From contig WNNJ02002767.1 in assembly GCA_012934845.2 (NCBI GenBank), positions 1 through 64,000 of the forward strand: DNA of 64,000 nt. Reading direction: 5' to 3'. Position 1 is the first letter of the stretch, and every line of letters begins with the position of its first letter. This DNA is from Pomphorhynchus laevis. Lineage: Eukaryota; Acanthocephala; Palaeacanthocephala; Echinorhynchida; Pomphorhynchidae. Below are positions 12,948 through 23,803 of this stretch, one piece after another. The position numbers and the translations under genes were made by a program. The notes beneath the pieces are model-generated. The model did no database searches and was not told the origin of the DNA. It saw only the letters and a program-made list of their open reading frames with translations.

Positions 12948-14505
12948 AAATCGCTTGAAACTGTGGTCCAGGAGCCGAAGCTGCCTACGATTGCTTTTTA
13001 ATTTATATTTGCTCTAAATAACTGGACTTCAATCATCAGCTCCATCAGTCTAATTTATCACTCCGAGACGTTCCTAACAACCCAGCAGTCATCGTCAGTC
13101 TATTTAAGTGGTTAGGGTACGTTTCGACTGCTTTTGTGATAACTATAATAACACCAGCAATTCCTCTCGACGCTAGACGAAACAAAGGTACAGAAAACGT
13201 TTTTACTGGCTTGTTGCGTGTGTGGACCTTCTAGTTATTCTTTATATAAGGCACAAATGCGTATCCGTTGATTACGAGGGCACTGAATTTCTCACAGGAT
13301 TCCAAAAGGAATGCGTCATTTTATAAATTGTTTTGCGAAAAATCGCTTGAAACTGTGGTCCAGGAGCCAAAGCTGGCTACGATTGATTTTTAATCCATAT
13401 TTGCTGCTAAATAACTGGACTTCGATCATCAGCTCCATCAGTCTAATGTATCACTCCGGGACTTTCCTAACAACCCAGCAGTCATCGTCAGTCTATTTAA
13501 GTGGTTAGGGTACGTTTCGACTGCTTTTGTGATAACTATAAAGACACCAGCAATTCCTCACGATGCTATACGAAACTCAGGTGCAGAAGCGTTTTTACTG
13601 GCTTGTTGCGTGTGTGGACCTTCTAGTTATTCTTTATATAAGGCACAAATGCGTATCCGTTGATTACGAGGGCACTGAATTTCTCACAAGATTCCAAAGG
13701 GAATGCGTCATTTTATAAATTGTTTTAGCGAAAAATCGCTTGAAACTGTGGTCAGGAGCCGAAGCTGCCTACGATTGTTTTTTAATCCATATTTGCTCTA
13801 AATAACTGGACTTCGATCATCAGCTCCATCAGTCTAATGTATCACTCCGGGACGTTCCTAACAACCCAGCAGTCATCGTCAGTCTATTTAAGTGGTTAGG
13901 GTACGTTTCGACTGCTTTTGTGATAACTATAATAACACCAGCAATTCCTCTTGACGCTAGACAAAACAAATGTACAGAAAACATTTTTACTGGCTTGTTG
14001 CGTGTGTGGACCTTCTAGTTATTCTTTATATAAGGCACAAATGCGTATCCGTTGATTACGAGGGCACTGAATTTCTCACAAGATTCCAATAGGAATGCGT
14101 CATTTTATAAATTGTTTTAGCGAAAAATCGCTTGAAACTGGGGTCAGGAGCCGAAGCTGCCTACGATTGTTTTTTAATCCATATTTGCTCTAAATAACTG
14201 GACTTCGATCATCAGCTCCATCAGTCTAATGTATCACTCCGAGACGTTCCTAACCACCCAGCAGTCATCGTCAGTCGGATTTAAGTGGTTAGGGTACGTT
14301 TCGACTGCTTTTGTGATAACTATAATAACACCAGCAATTCCTCTCGACGCTAGACGTAACAAAGGTACAGAAAACGTTTTTACTGGCTTGTTGCGTGTGT
14401 GGACCTTCTAGTTATTCTTTATATAAGGCACAAATGCGTATCCGTTGATTACGAGGGCACTGAATTTCTCACAGGATTCCAGAAGGAATGCGTCATTTTA
14501 TAAGT
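12948..14505. repeat. Tandem array of four ~392-bp units (family A RNA-like motif)
   Basis: Units begin at about 12948, 13340, 13733 and 14125 with AAATCGCTTGAAACTG, giving periods of 392, 393 and 392 bp. The units are nearly identical, so the array is young or homogenised. Open frames near 13311 and 14229 only reflect the repeat. Each unit holds, on the minus strand (13058-13139 in unit 1), AGCAGTC-GAAACG and CTGACGAT-GACTGCT. The outer segments are complementary, and a second, crossing pair CCTAAC/GTTAGG is present. A tandem non-coding unit of this size with hammerhead-like strings recalls retrozymes, but the strand order is not that of known hammerheads. Confidence 0.85.
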
Positions 14506-15140
14506 GACAGTGAAAGAAGGCATTTCCGACACGTTGCTTAAGCGTCTGAGGCTTTCGCTCCAGACCAGATCATTTGCTGTGCAAACCATCATTATCTACA
14601 CGGCAGAGGTTGTAGCTGTCTGTTTGTTTAACTCGCCTAGAAGTGACATGGAACATAGAGTTTGTTGATCGAAGTCTGTTTCATTCGATAACTACATTAA
14701 ATACATAACGAATTCCATTCGGAATCCTGGTCGTTGTTTTATGCCGCACAGTCGGACTTAACTTATATATGTCGAATCCTGTTCTGAATCCAAAATGTGA
14801 AGCGAACATAGAGCTACAACCTCTGCTGAGTAGATAAGGATTATCTGCACTGCAAATGATCAGGTTTAAAGTGAACGCCTCAGACGTTTAAGCAAGGTGT
14901 CGTAAATGCCTTCTTTTACTGGCACACAGGCAACTGAAACGACCATAGAGTACTTCATTCTACTGATGAATGTTACTGAGTACACCATTATTTCTATGCT
15001 GAAGTGGTCGTCTAGAAGTTAAATTGAGCTTGCAGTTCGTTGATCGAATTCAGTTTCAATCGGAAACTGCATTGAATACATAACGAATTTCGTTTGGAAT
15101 CCTGGCGTTGATTCATGCAGCGCAGTCCGACTTTTAAATA
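14506..15140. repeat. Inverted and direct repeats next to the 392-bp array
   Basis: An inverted pair occupies about 14512-14615 and 14812-14925; the arms share GAAGGCATTT, ACGCCTCAGACG-type and TGCAAATGATC blocks. A direct pair occupies about 14650-14770 and 15020-15135, sharing AATACATAACGAATT and GGAATCCTGG. No coding sequence is recognisable. The layout suggests nested insertion of one repeat family in both orientations. Confidence 0.65.
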
Positions 15141-15689
15141 TACACAACTTTTATTTATATATACAACTTTTATATAGCAAAATGGTCAAACTATATTTTA
15201 TAAGCGTATGAAATTAATAGGACATTATATTAAAAACTGTTAATTATTTATTTTATAGCATATTATTGAAGAAAATAAGTCAATATTAAATCAAAAACAA
15301 TTTGAAAGAAAAGATTTTTCGATTAAATTGCTTACTTTCATGCACCCATTATGATTGAATAACGTATTACGATGAATTTGCAGCTACTGAATAATAATAA
15401 ATAATAAATAATAAACAATTATATTATAATAATCTGTATAGATGCAATCTAAGAAGTCATTGTGATGAAAGAAATAAGAAAAATAGACTTAAAATATTAA
15501 AACATTTCTAAATAAATCATTTGTACAATAAATCAAAGATAAAAACATTATCAAACATAATTCAATTGAAAAAGTCTTAATTTTGATAAAATAAATGAAC
15601 ATATATGCACTCATAATCTAGAATTAATTGAAAAATGTGAATTAAGGAAAATACCATAAAAAATAAATACATTAAATACATTAAATGCA
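15141..15689. other. AT-rich stretch
   Basis: Nothing recognised; it may include the decayed 5' part of the Penelope-like element that becomes legible at 15690. Confidence 0.35.
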
Positions 15690-15852
15690 TCAAAAATTAA
15701 AATTTGAAACAAATATATATTTGATAAAATTAAATGAAAATAACGAAATTATTAAAGAAAATATCAACGTAATAAAGATATGTGCTCAGAACTTACTAAA
15801 TTATAGAATAACTATATAATAACAACTATTGATAAAGCTAGTAATAACTTGA
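15690..15852 (+). mobile_element. Penelope-like element, left fragment (interrupted)
   Basis: Closely matches 19195-19325 of the better copy, including ATAACAACTATTGATAAAGC. The match stops abruptly near 15852, where the Rex3/RTE-type LINE begins. The Penelope sequence resumes near 18769. Confidence 0.75.
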
Positions 15853-15969
15853 GCCGCTTTATGCCAGTGGATTAAGTATTAAACTTACACCTATTGCCAA
15901 TTGATCAGCTAGCATCAGCTGTAGGGATATTCTTTTTAAAGACTACGTCCCTTCGATGACCTTAACAGT

Positions 15970-16220
15970 GGATTATCCAATGGACGGATAGACGGAAGAG
16001 AATCATAGAGACCTGTTTCCTTACAGTAGCGATGTTGGATCATCAAAATATATTGGAAAGGAAGATAGCCGAACAAACAAACTCACTCCGAAGACTCTAA
16101 CTGCAGATTGGACAATGAACGAAAAGGCGGAAGAGAGTATCGGAGACCTGTTTCCTTGCAGTAGCGATGTTGGATCATCAAAAGAAATCTGGAACAAGAG
16201 ATAGCCGAAGGAACAAATTA
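15970..16220 (+). repeat. Two ~143-bp direct repeats at the 5' end of the Rex3-like LINE
   Basis: Both copies contain GACCTGTTTCCTT-CAGTAG and GATGTTGGATCATCAAAA, followed by AGATAGCCGAA. They lie just before the endonuclease frame begins at about 16277, the place where a LINE promoter would be. Confidence 0.7.
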
Positions 16221-18164
16221 AGACAATTAAAATGACTAGCAAAAAATTACAAAATATTAATTAAGTGTGAAAAACAATGGTCAACTCACCACTGACCGAA
16301 AGAGTTTTCATTGCCGGGTGCCCTGTGACCAGGCAGTTGTACAGAGACAGCGAAAGAGGCATCAACATCCATAGTGCACTAGCTTTTAATATAGGAACGT
16401 GGAATGTCATCTCGCTGGCGGGGAAGGAACCAGAATTAGTTGAAGAGATGGTTTGCTTCGGTCTAGAAATAGTCGGAGTGACTTCTCTTCATTATTCTGG
16501 AAATTGAACTAAACTTTTGGATCAAGGTTGGACCTTGAACTATTCAGGAGTTACCAACGGAAAGCGACGACATGCGGGTGTAGGTACACTTACAAGTCTT
16601 CGATTGTCGTTCGTGGTAGAGAGGTTTAACCCAGTGAAGGAAAGGCTGGCGTCTCTGAGATTTTTAGTCAAAGAGGGAAAGGGGATAACTGTTGTGTGTG
16701 CGTAGGCTCCCAACATTATCTCGGAATACGCAGCCTTCGTAGAAGATCTTCAGGCTCCCTTGATAGTACTCCTTTGGATATTCCCTTGTTCTATTGGGTG
16801 ACTTAAATGATTAGATTGGTGGCGATAGTAGCACTTGGAAAGGAGTGTTGGGGAGGAATGGACTCGTTGATCTGAATGCGATTTGTGTCGAATTATTGCA
16901 CTTTCGTTCTCGTGACAATTTGTGCATAACCAACACCATATTTATACATAAGGAGATTCATAGATGCACATGGCATCATGATTCTCTTAATCAAAGATCA
17001 ATGATCGATTTTGTGATCATTTCATCTGATCTGCGACGTTATGTTCTGGACACTAGTGTGAAGATAGGGGCTAAGCGGTCAACCGATCACTACCTTATAG
17101 TTAGTAAACTTCGATGGCAGGATCGGATGCTAGGCAAGTCTGTTAAACCCAAACGTTGTGTGAGGGCGTACTAGGAGATGTTTTTGTCAAACAACGTTTT
17201 TCTGGCTACATCTGGGGGATTTCTCTCGGTTACCAGAAGAGTTGAAGAGCATTGATCAGAAATAGGAAATGTTCAGATCCTCGTTTGTCAAAGCAACTGC
17301 GAAAGTTGTGGCTCGAAGGCATTATGTGCTTGTCGCGGAGGAAATACTCGAACTGCTTATAGACACCAACAGTTAGAGATTTTGTCCAACAGAAGAAGCT
17401 GGCTTATAAGGCAACTTTGTCTTATAAATTAGTGGAAGTTGTAGACAAATACCAGAGGGCAAATAGAGCTTCAGCTCAAACAGTTACCGAAGCGAATAAG
17501 CCTGTTCGGGAAAGTTTTGATAGTACTTAGAACTTGATTATAGGTTAGCTTCGAAGATGTTCTGGAGGACGATCAGGAACCTTCTTGTTGGAAAGCAGAA
17601 AGCTCCTCAAACTGTCTATGACAAGTGGCCATTGCTGTTATTAAAAAAACTTCGTAATGGCAAGTCTTATGGAGTAGACGAGATTTGACCTGAAGCTTTA
17701 AAGTCTCTCGACGTTGTTGGCATGAAGTGGCTAACACATATCTTCAACGTTGCATTGAAGTCAGGCAAAGTTCCTAGTGAGTGGTGAACTGCGATGGTGG
17801 TATCGATCTTTAAGAAAGGTGACTGAAGATTGTATTCCAATTATCGGGGCATCACTCTTCTTAGCCAAACTGGTAAGCTATATGCTAGGATTCTAATCTT
17901 TTGCTAGGATTCTTTACTCTCTTAACTATCCTTGAACGCTCTCGGGAGTTCGCTCAATCGGTCTGCATGTGCTTTGTAGATTTGGAGAAGCCGTTCAACC
18001 GATATCCGCGAAAGAGGTTGTGGAGGTACTAAGGAATTATGGAGTACCACACTATCTTCGGTAGCTGTGGTTTCTCTGTAGAAACAAAGTATGAGTTATG
18101 TTCGTGTTCTAGGTAGGAAGTCTGAATCATTTCCAGTAGGCGTTGGGTTTCGTCAGGATTGTCC

Positions 18165-18258
18165 TTTGTCTCAACTTTTGTTGAGAAAAGTTGAGACAAA
18201 ATGAACCTCATTTCGGCCGCCTCTACTTTCGGGTAGAGGCGGCCGAAATGAGGTTCAT
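18165..18258. repeat. Two abutting fold-back hairpins inside the LINE
   Basis: First: 15-bp perfect arms at 18165-18179 and 18186-18200, 6-base loop. Second: 26-bp perfect arms at 18201-18226 and 18233-18258, 6-base loop, including GC-rich LINE-derived sequence (GGCCGCCTC). Perfect arms inside a heavily mutated LINE suggest they formed after the LINE decayed. Confidence 0.9.
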
Positions 18259-18566
18259 TCGCGGTGGCCGGTCTTAGCCTTAGAGATAAGGTTAAGAATT
18301 CGGTCATCCTAGTTGGACTCGGAGTATAGTCGCTTCTTCTCCACATCGAAGGAAGTCAGCTGAGGTGGCTAGGACACATTCTGAGGATGCCTAGGGATCG
18401 CCTTCATCGGAGGGTTTTCCAGGCCGGACTTTCTGGAAAGAGGCCTCGAGTTAGACCTCGATTTTTGTGGAGAGATCAAATCTCGAAACTGGCCGAAGAC
18501 CGCCTCGGGATATCTGAAAGAAAACTCTGGTCTATAGCTCAGGATCGCGATGTCTGGAGTAGTTTG

Positions 18567-18773
18567 GTAATAGCTTTGTCTTGCGAAAAGCAAGACAAAG
18601 CTTATTTAAGCAATCACTTTGTTATTGTAGTAATAGCTTTGTCTTGCGAAAAGCAAGACAAAGCTTATTTAAGCAATCACTTTGTTGTTGTAGTAATAGC
18701 TTTGTCTTGCGAAAAGCAAGACAAAGCTTGTAAGCAATCACTTTGTTTGCTTACACAAGCAAACAAAGTGATT
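18567..18773. repeat. Three 63-bp tandem units, each with a hairpin, ending in a fourth hairpin
   Basis: Units start at 18567, 18630 and 18693. Each holds AGCTTTGTCTTGC, a GAAAA loop and the exact complement (18572-18602 in unit 1). The last unit runs into a 17-bp hairpin, 18736-18752 with 18757-18773. The right arm of that hairpin merges with Penelope sequence GATTTAAATGTAAAT. They form the 3' tail of the Rex3-like LINE or the scar at its junction. Confidence 0.9.
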
Positions 18774-19100
18774 TAAATGTAAATGCAACAAATGAAAGGG
18801 TGATTTTGGAACCATTTATGTTCATTTATTTATGATCAAATAAATCAGCCCGACAATGAATGACCACATCTTGCTAATTTAAACAGAATATACCTTCTAT
18901 ATGTTTTTGCTGATTTTTCAGGTTGAATCAGATAATAAAACTATACTTATTTTATATTGGAATCCAAAATTAATTAAAAATCCAATAAAACCTAGGTTCA
19001 TATGTAGTGCTTTTAAATGTACATTAAAACCACATTCTGTCTATATGAATAAAATACTTAAAGTAATTAAAAATATTGTAGGATAATCGAAATTAATATA
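18769..19100 (+). mobile_element. Penelope-like element, right fragment
   Basis: Resumes at the point matching 19382 of the better copy, runs to about 18810, is interrupted by ~115 bp of other sequence, and continues from 18925 (matching 19471). It gives a reverse-transcriptase block ILYWNPKLIKNPIKPRFIC. The interrupting segment ends with a pyrimidine-rich TTTTTCAG directly before the resumption. Confidence 0.75.
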
Positions 19101-19169
19101 ATTTCGCGTATTTAACGCGAAATACAACGATATAATTTTATCACACGGATTAAGATATGTTTTCAAATT

Positions 19170-19915
19170 TGGAAAGATTATATATTTGATATAATTAAAA
19201 ATAAAATGAAAATAACAAACAATTATAAAAGGAAAGATAAAATTAATAAAGATATGTATAAAGAACTTATTAAATTAAAGCATAACTATATAATAACAAC
19301 TATTGATAAAGCTAGTAATAACTTTGTCTTCATATGCAAAAAGCTTTATTATGATATACTAATGAAAGAGGTTAATTCTAATGATTTAAATGTAAATCCA
19401 ACATATGAACGTAGTGAGTTGAGTTTAGAAACAATTATTACAAGTCACTGTTCTATAATGGATAAAAAGGGTATAAAGGTTGAATTAGATAATAAAACTA
19501 TACCTGTATTATATTGGAATCCAAAATTACATAAAAATCCAATAAAACTTAGGTTCATATGTAGTGCTTTTAAATGCACATTAAAACAGCTTTCTGTTTA
19601 TATGAATAAAATAATTAAAGTAATTAAAGCACACTTTAAAAAATATTGCAAGGTAATCGAAATTAATACTGGTATAAAACACTATTTCAGTATTAATTCT
19701 ACAAAAGAATTTTTAGAACAGACAAAAGGAATAAATTTTCAGAATATAAATACGTACGATTTTAGTACGCTTTATACAAATCTATATTTAGAGGTTATTA
19801 AAGATGCATTAGAAAAATTAATTAATCTTATATTTAGAAATAGATATGTTATAAGACTTAATTTATTATTAGATATTTCGATTCAGCAGTCTTTTCCAAT
19901 GCAAAAATAGAAGAA
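19170..19915 (+). mobile_element. Penelope-like reverse transcriptase, best copy
   Basis: A 234-residue open frame at 19206-19910. It reads TTIDKASNNFVFICKK, YWNPKLHKNPIKLRFIC and then TYDFSTLYTNL. The KLHKNP-RFI block and the motif-A sequence YDFSTLYT are typical of Penelope-like element reverse transcriptases. The rest of the RT palm and the GIY-YIG endonuclease are not in this frame. A strongly AT-biased third position matches the surrounding DNA. Confidence 0.85.
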
Positions 19916-19949
19916 CAAAATAGAAGAATTATAGAAGAATTAATTTGTA

Positions 19950-20460
19950 TATATGTTATAGCCCTATATGAATAAAATACTTAAAGTAATAAAAGCACAC
20001 TTCAAAAAATATTGTAGGGTAATCGAAATTAATATTGGTATAAAAGCTATTTCATTATTAATTCTACAAAGAATTTTTAGAACAGACAAAAGGAATAAAT
20101 TTTCAGAATTTTAGTACGTTTTATACCTGTCTAAATTTAGCAGATGCATTGGAAAAATTAATTAATCTTATATTCGGAAAAAGAAAAAATGTTTCGTAAC
20201 TTTGTGATTATTTTGTGCATGATGCGTGCAAAAGGAAAGTAGTTGTTGAAGGTACCCTCATTCTTAATAAAACCAATATTAATGATAAAGAAGGTGTATA
20301 TCTAGATATAAACATTAAATTAACATTAACTAAAACTACTATTAATTTATATCGTAAAGATGACATATTTAAATTTACAAGAAACATATTTTTGCATGAG
20401 CATTCATGCATACCATATAATATAAAATATAATGCATTAAATAATGAAATTTAATTTTTA
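19950..20460 (+). mobile_element. Penelope-like element, further RT fragments
   Basis: About 19964-20170 repeats the YMNKI-KVIKAHFKKYC segment seen at 19600-19700, so a second copy is present. 20206-20454 gives the later RT part, GVYLDINIKLTLTKTTINLY and [20 protein letters not shown]. The same later part recurs at 42845-42990 (-), 45390-45510 (-) and 53860-54030 (+). Confidence 0.75.
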
Positions 20461-22190
20461 ATTAATTAAAAATTAATTACTCTTATATTTAGAAATAGAT
20501 ATACATATATATGCTATAATAACTATAACGCCTATCTAACAAAAATTTAACCATCAAGTAAATATAAATATATGGATAAAATTGAATTAATAGAATGCTA
20601 AAAAATTTTGATATAACAAAAATTGTCAAATAAAAGGTTTTCCGATGGAAGAAAATTTAAATTTATTTATAAAATAAAATAAAATTTATTTAATTTTATT
20701 AAATTTGATCTAATCATTTCGAATAGATCAAAATTTTATGGCTACTTATTAAAATCTGTTCCTTAGAGAAATATGTCCCAAAAGTTGTATTTCAAAGGAA
20801 TAAAATGGAAACAAATAGTCTCAAATTGGTTATACAAGTCAATATTGATATATTAAAACTAATATTTCATTATTTTTTGAGATATGGCAACTATTTTTTT
20901 TCTTAGAAGTCATTTTTAAGTAAAAACTTAAACATAACATTCTTGATAAATAATGTCATTTTATATTTCGTCAATCACATATTGGCAGTAATCGAGTTAT
21001 GACAATCAAACAAAAAAACAAATTATTTTAATTGCATTGCTTAGTGTTGCACTTGAAAATGTATACAAAAATATGCCGACGGAAAAATTGATTTGAATCA
21101 CTGATCACTGAAGTCATTAATTAATGTTGAAGCAACCTTAATATGAAATACATACAGTTTATTTATTAAATCAATCAGTGAATCATGCGATGCAGTGGAG
21201 TATAATTCAACAGTTCTTGCGAAGAGTGCACAACTTTTTATTATAAATGAAATTAATAAAATGTTATATGGAATATTTTATACCAGAAAAAGAGTAAGAG
21301 TTTTTAAATTTTAAGATTAGGTTTTAAAATAAATTTTAAACTAATTTGATAACGACTGATTAAACGAAAGTTAATGTTAATGTTAAAACTTACTTTCAAG
21401 ATAATGCATTTTATATTTCAAGATTATATTTTAATTTTCCGAAAGGAAGTTAAACAAATGTCACTTTCTTTCAGACTTAATTACTAAATCGTGTAAAGTA
21501 TTAAGAATATTAAAAAAAGTAAACGTATATAAAAGTATTTTATATCTTTAAGCTTCTTGTTTTGAGTCAGCACTTACGTAAAACTATCTAAAATTACTTA
21601 TCTAAAACTGACAGACCTTTTTAAATTTAGTTTTTTCCTAATTTTTTATTTTATGCCTTTTATCATTAGTTTTTCTAAAGACAAAATCGCGCAATGTTTT
21701 GATTATTTTGTGAGCTTTTTGTATTCCATTTACTCGATGAAATTGCTTATCTTATTCTTCTGGTTTTTTCAATTTACAACAAGAAAGATTTGGCCTTTTT
21801 TATAGATAATGATTTTGGATTTGCAAAATTTACAAATCTTTAGCAAATCTCAAAACATCTATAATTAAATTATGTGACTTTTTTAAAATTTGTAAAAATG
21901 TAAACAACGTTAAGGATGACATAGTTTTTGTCAATGATTTATTTCATTGGAATGATGTTTTGGATTATGTCAAAAATCCAACTTATGTGGAATAATGCCA
22001 ATAATGTATTTCAATGGATATGCATCATTTACATGTATTTAGCCTCGTTGATATGTTGGATGAATAGGGACTGAAGCACAATAGCAAAGCAGCTCCTTGT
22101 GATTACCTAATACAATATTTGAATGTCGTAATATTCATCGGTACATAAAAATATTGAGTTATAAAAATGATTTTTAAAATAAATATTTAA
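20461..22190. other. AT-rich stretch, nothing recognised
   Basis: No open frame of note and no repeat I could pair with another part of the window. Confidence 0.4.
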
Positions 22191-22198
22191 TTTTTAAG

Positions 22199-22710
22199 TA
22201 TCCAGGAGCAATCAGATATTGTTGAACGAATACTAAAGTTTTTTTGATATTTAGCTAGTAACTACTAGCATTTTCCGAAAATAACATAAAAAATGTGTTA
22301 ATTTCTGAAGATTTGTTAATCTCTGAAGATGTGTTAATCTCTGAAGATGTTAAATAATAAAAAATGAAATTTTCATATTTCAATATATAAAAAAATGTTT
22401 TTTTATATCCAGGACCAATCAGGTATAGTTGAACGACAAAAAAATATTTTTATATTTCCCTAGTAACTACTAGCATCTTCAGAAATTTATTTAAAAATGA
22501 AAAAGAAAAACATCACATAAGTAAAGATTCTTGTCGGTTTGTACATTGATTATAGCATCAACCGACAAGAAACTATTTATGTGATTTTTTATTCATTTTT
22601 TTTTTGCTTTTTCGTGTTAATTACTGAAGATGCTAGTAGGTACTAGCGAAATATCAAAATAATTTTTGTTATCGTTTAACAATAACTGCTTGTTCATAGA
22701 TATTTAAATT
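22199..22710. repeat. Three copies of the CTGAAGA-hairpin-GAAA repeat family
   Basis: Copies at 22199-22280 (-), 22406-22482 (-) and 22555-22700 (+). The + copy has CTGAAGA (22624-22630), T, hairpin GCTAGTAGGTACTAGC (22632-22647), GAAATATC. About 20 bases later GTTATCGTTTAAC follows. The shared tail is GTTCAAC-TAT--CTGATTG, with TCCTGGATA beyond it in most copies. Compared with the 11828 copy, the hairpin arms differ (GCTAGT/ACTAGC against GCTAAC/GTTGGC) but stay complementary. A fourth copy is at 27120-27275. A 22554-22577 segment (CATCAACCGACAAGAAACTA) is shared with that copy. Confidence 0.75.
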
Positions 22711-23119
22711 GTTATTTTAATCACAAACGCAGGTTCAAAATTTATGACCTATATTATAGGTCACTCAATTAATTATTCACAAAATAATCGATTGAACAAC
22801 AATCGAAAGAGAGGATACTCTAAGATGACATAGTTGTGTATATGATAGGATGCCAATTGACAATATAAAATGTAAATAAGGCGAAGAGACTATTTTTTAT
22901 TATAAATTTCGATTCATTATTTTATTGGCACGTGGGCACATCAGTATCAAGGATTATTCAATTGTCATTACATATCTTTAAACGAAAGACAATCTAATGA
23001 TTGTTTTTCATTTAAAGATATAACTGATCACAACATGAAAGAGGATACTCTTCGCCGATACAGCCGATAAGAAAGTAGCAAACAGCAATACAAAACAGCG
23101 TTCAAGTAGTACGCACTTC
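22711..23119. other. AT-rich stretch
   Basis: Contains two copies of GAAAGAGAGGATACTCT-like sequence (about 22803 and 23036) and a loose palindrome near 22968-23022. No gene seen. Confidence 0.35.
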
Positions 23120-23803
23120 TCTATTCTTGCCGACGACTTCTATATCATCCTCTACAATCCTCACGCCCTCAGGTTCAGGAAGATCTGAGCCCCAGGCCGT
23201 ACCAGCGCGTCGACTTCCGACTGAACCATTCGAAATATCTCATCCCGTAAGAGTCCAGTCAAGACGAACTATGATCGGTAATTTCGAGATGAGTAGCTTG
23301 AGAAACTTTAGTCTTGGCTCTGGGATACGTCCTATAGAGAAGAGGTCTAATCCCAAGATAACCCAAGTACCCCCAATGACGTACTTGAGTTTTCCCATTC
23401 AATGACAGAGCCCACCTAGCACTCTAAAGGACACGTTTAAGTCTATCCAGGTCAGCTTTCGCCGATCAATTCACCGTAACGGTGAACCACATATATTTTA
23501 CTCGACTCGTGAATATGGGTAGTGTTTGATGCTGAAAATGGAGGATGGTGCAGAGAGTAATAGTCTCTTAAGTGTCTTTTTGGTGGCTGGGGCGCCATGA
23601 AAGACGACTACCTGCGATTTCTCGGAGTTTAAAATAAGATCGGATGGAAGTAAGTGATCTTTTAGTCTTAAGAAGAAACAGCTGATGTCCGAGACTACAT
23701 TTTACACCTACGTCCTGTAAACAGGGATGTGGTATCATCAGTGTATATCATAATATGATGATCAAATGCCTTGAAAAGAACAATGGAGATAGCAAGATAC
23801 CTC
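23120..23803 (-). mobile_element. LINE family A, copy 3 (3' fragment)
   Basis: Matches the 3' part of LINE-A copy 1 (RT C-terminal half and 3' tail, compare 2411-3080) on the minus strand. It stops at 23803, where another copy's RT region begins. The overlap of content with 23880-24130 shows that it is a separate insertion, not part of copy 4. Confidence 0.8.

Larger units (their letters stand above)
15853..18566 (+). mobile_element. RTE-clade (Rex3-like) LINE, degraded
   Basis: The endonuclease half is legible from 16380. It has GTWNVISLAGKEPELVEEM, then LDQGWTLNYSGVTNG, then IDFVIISSDLRR and STDHYLIVSKLRW near 17000-17120. These blocks follow the Rex3/RTE endonuclease as I remember it from fish. 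Reverse-transcriptase blocks appear at 17640-18060 (NGKSYGVDEI, NYRGITLL, MCFVDLE). The C-terminal WLGHILRMPRDRLHRRVFQAG, GKRPRVRPRFLWRDQI segment is at 18360-18590. Many stops and frameshifts show it is dead. The palm region around YADD is missing, replaced by two fold-back hairpins at 18165-18258. Two copies of a ~143-bp unit (15970-16077, 16113-16218) sit at its 5' end. Confidence 0.85.

Noticed and set aside
13311-14411. Small + strand frames in the 392-bp array
   Set aside because: They arise because the unit repeats; not conserved as protein between units.
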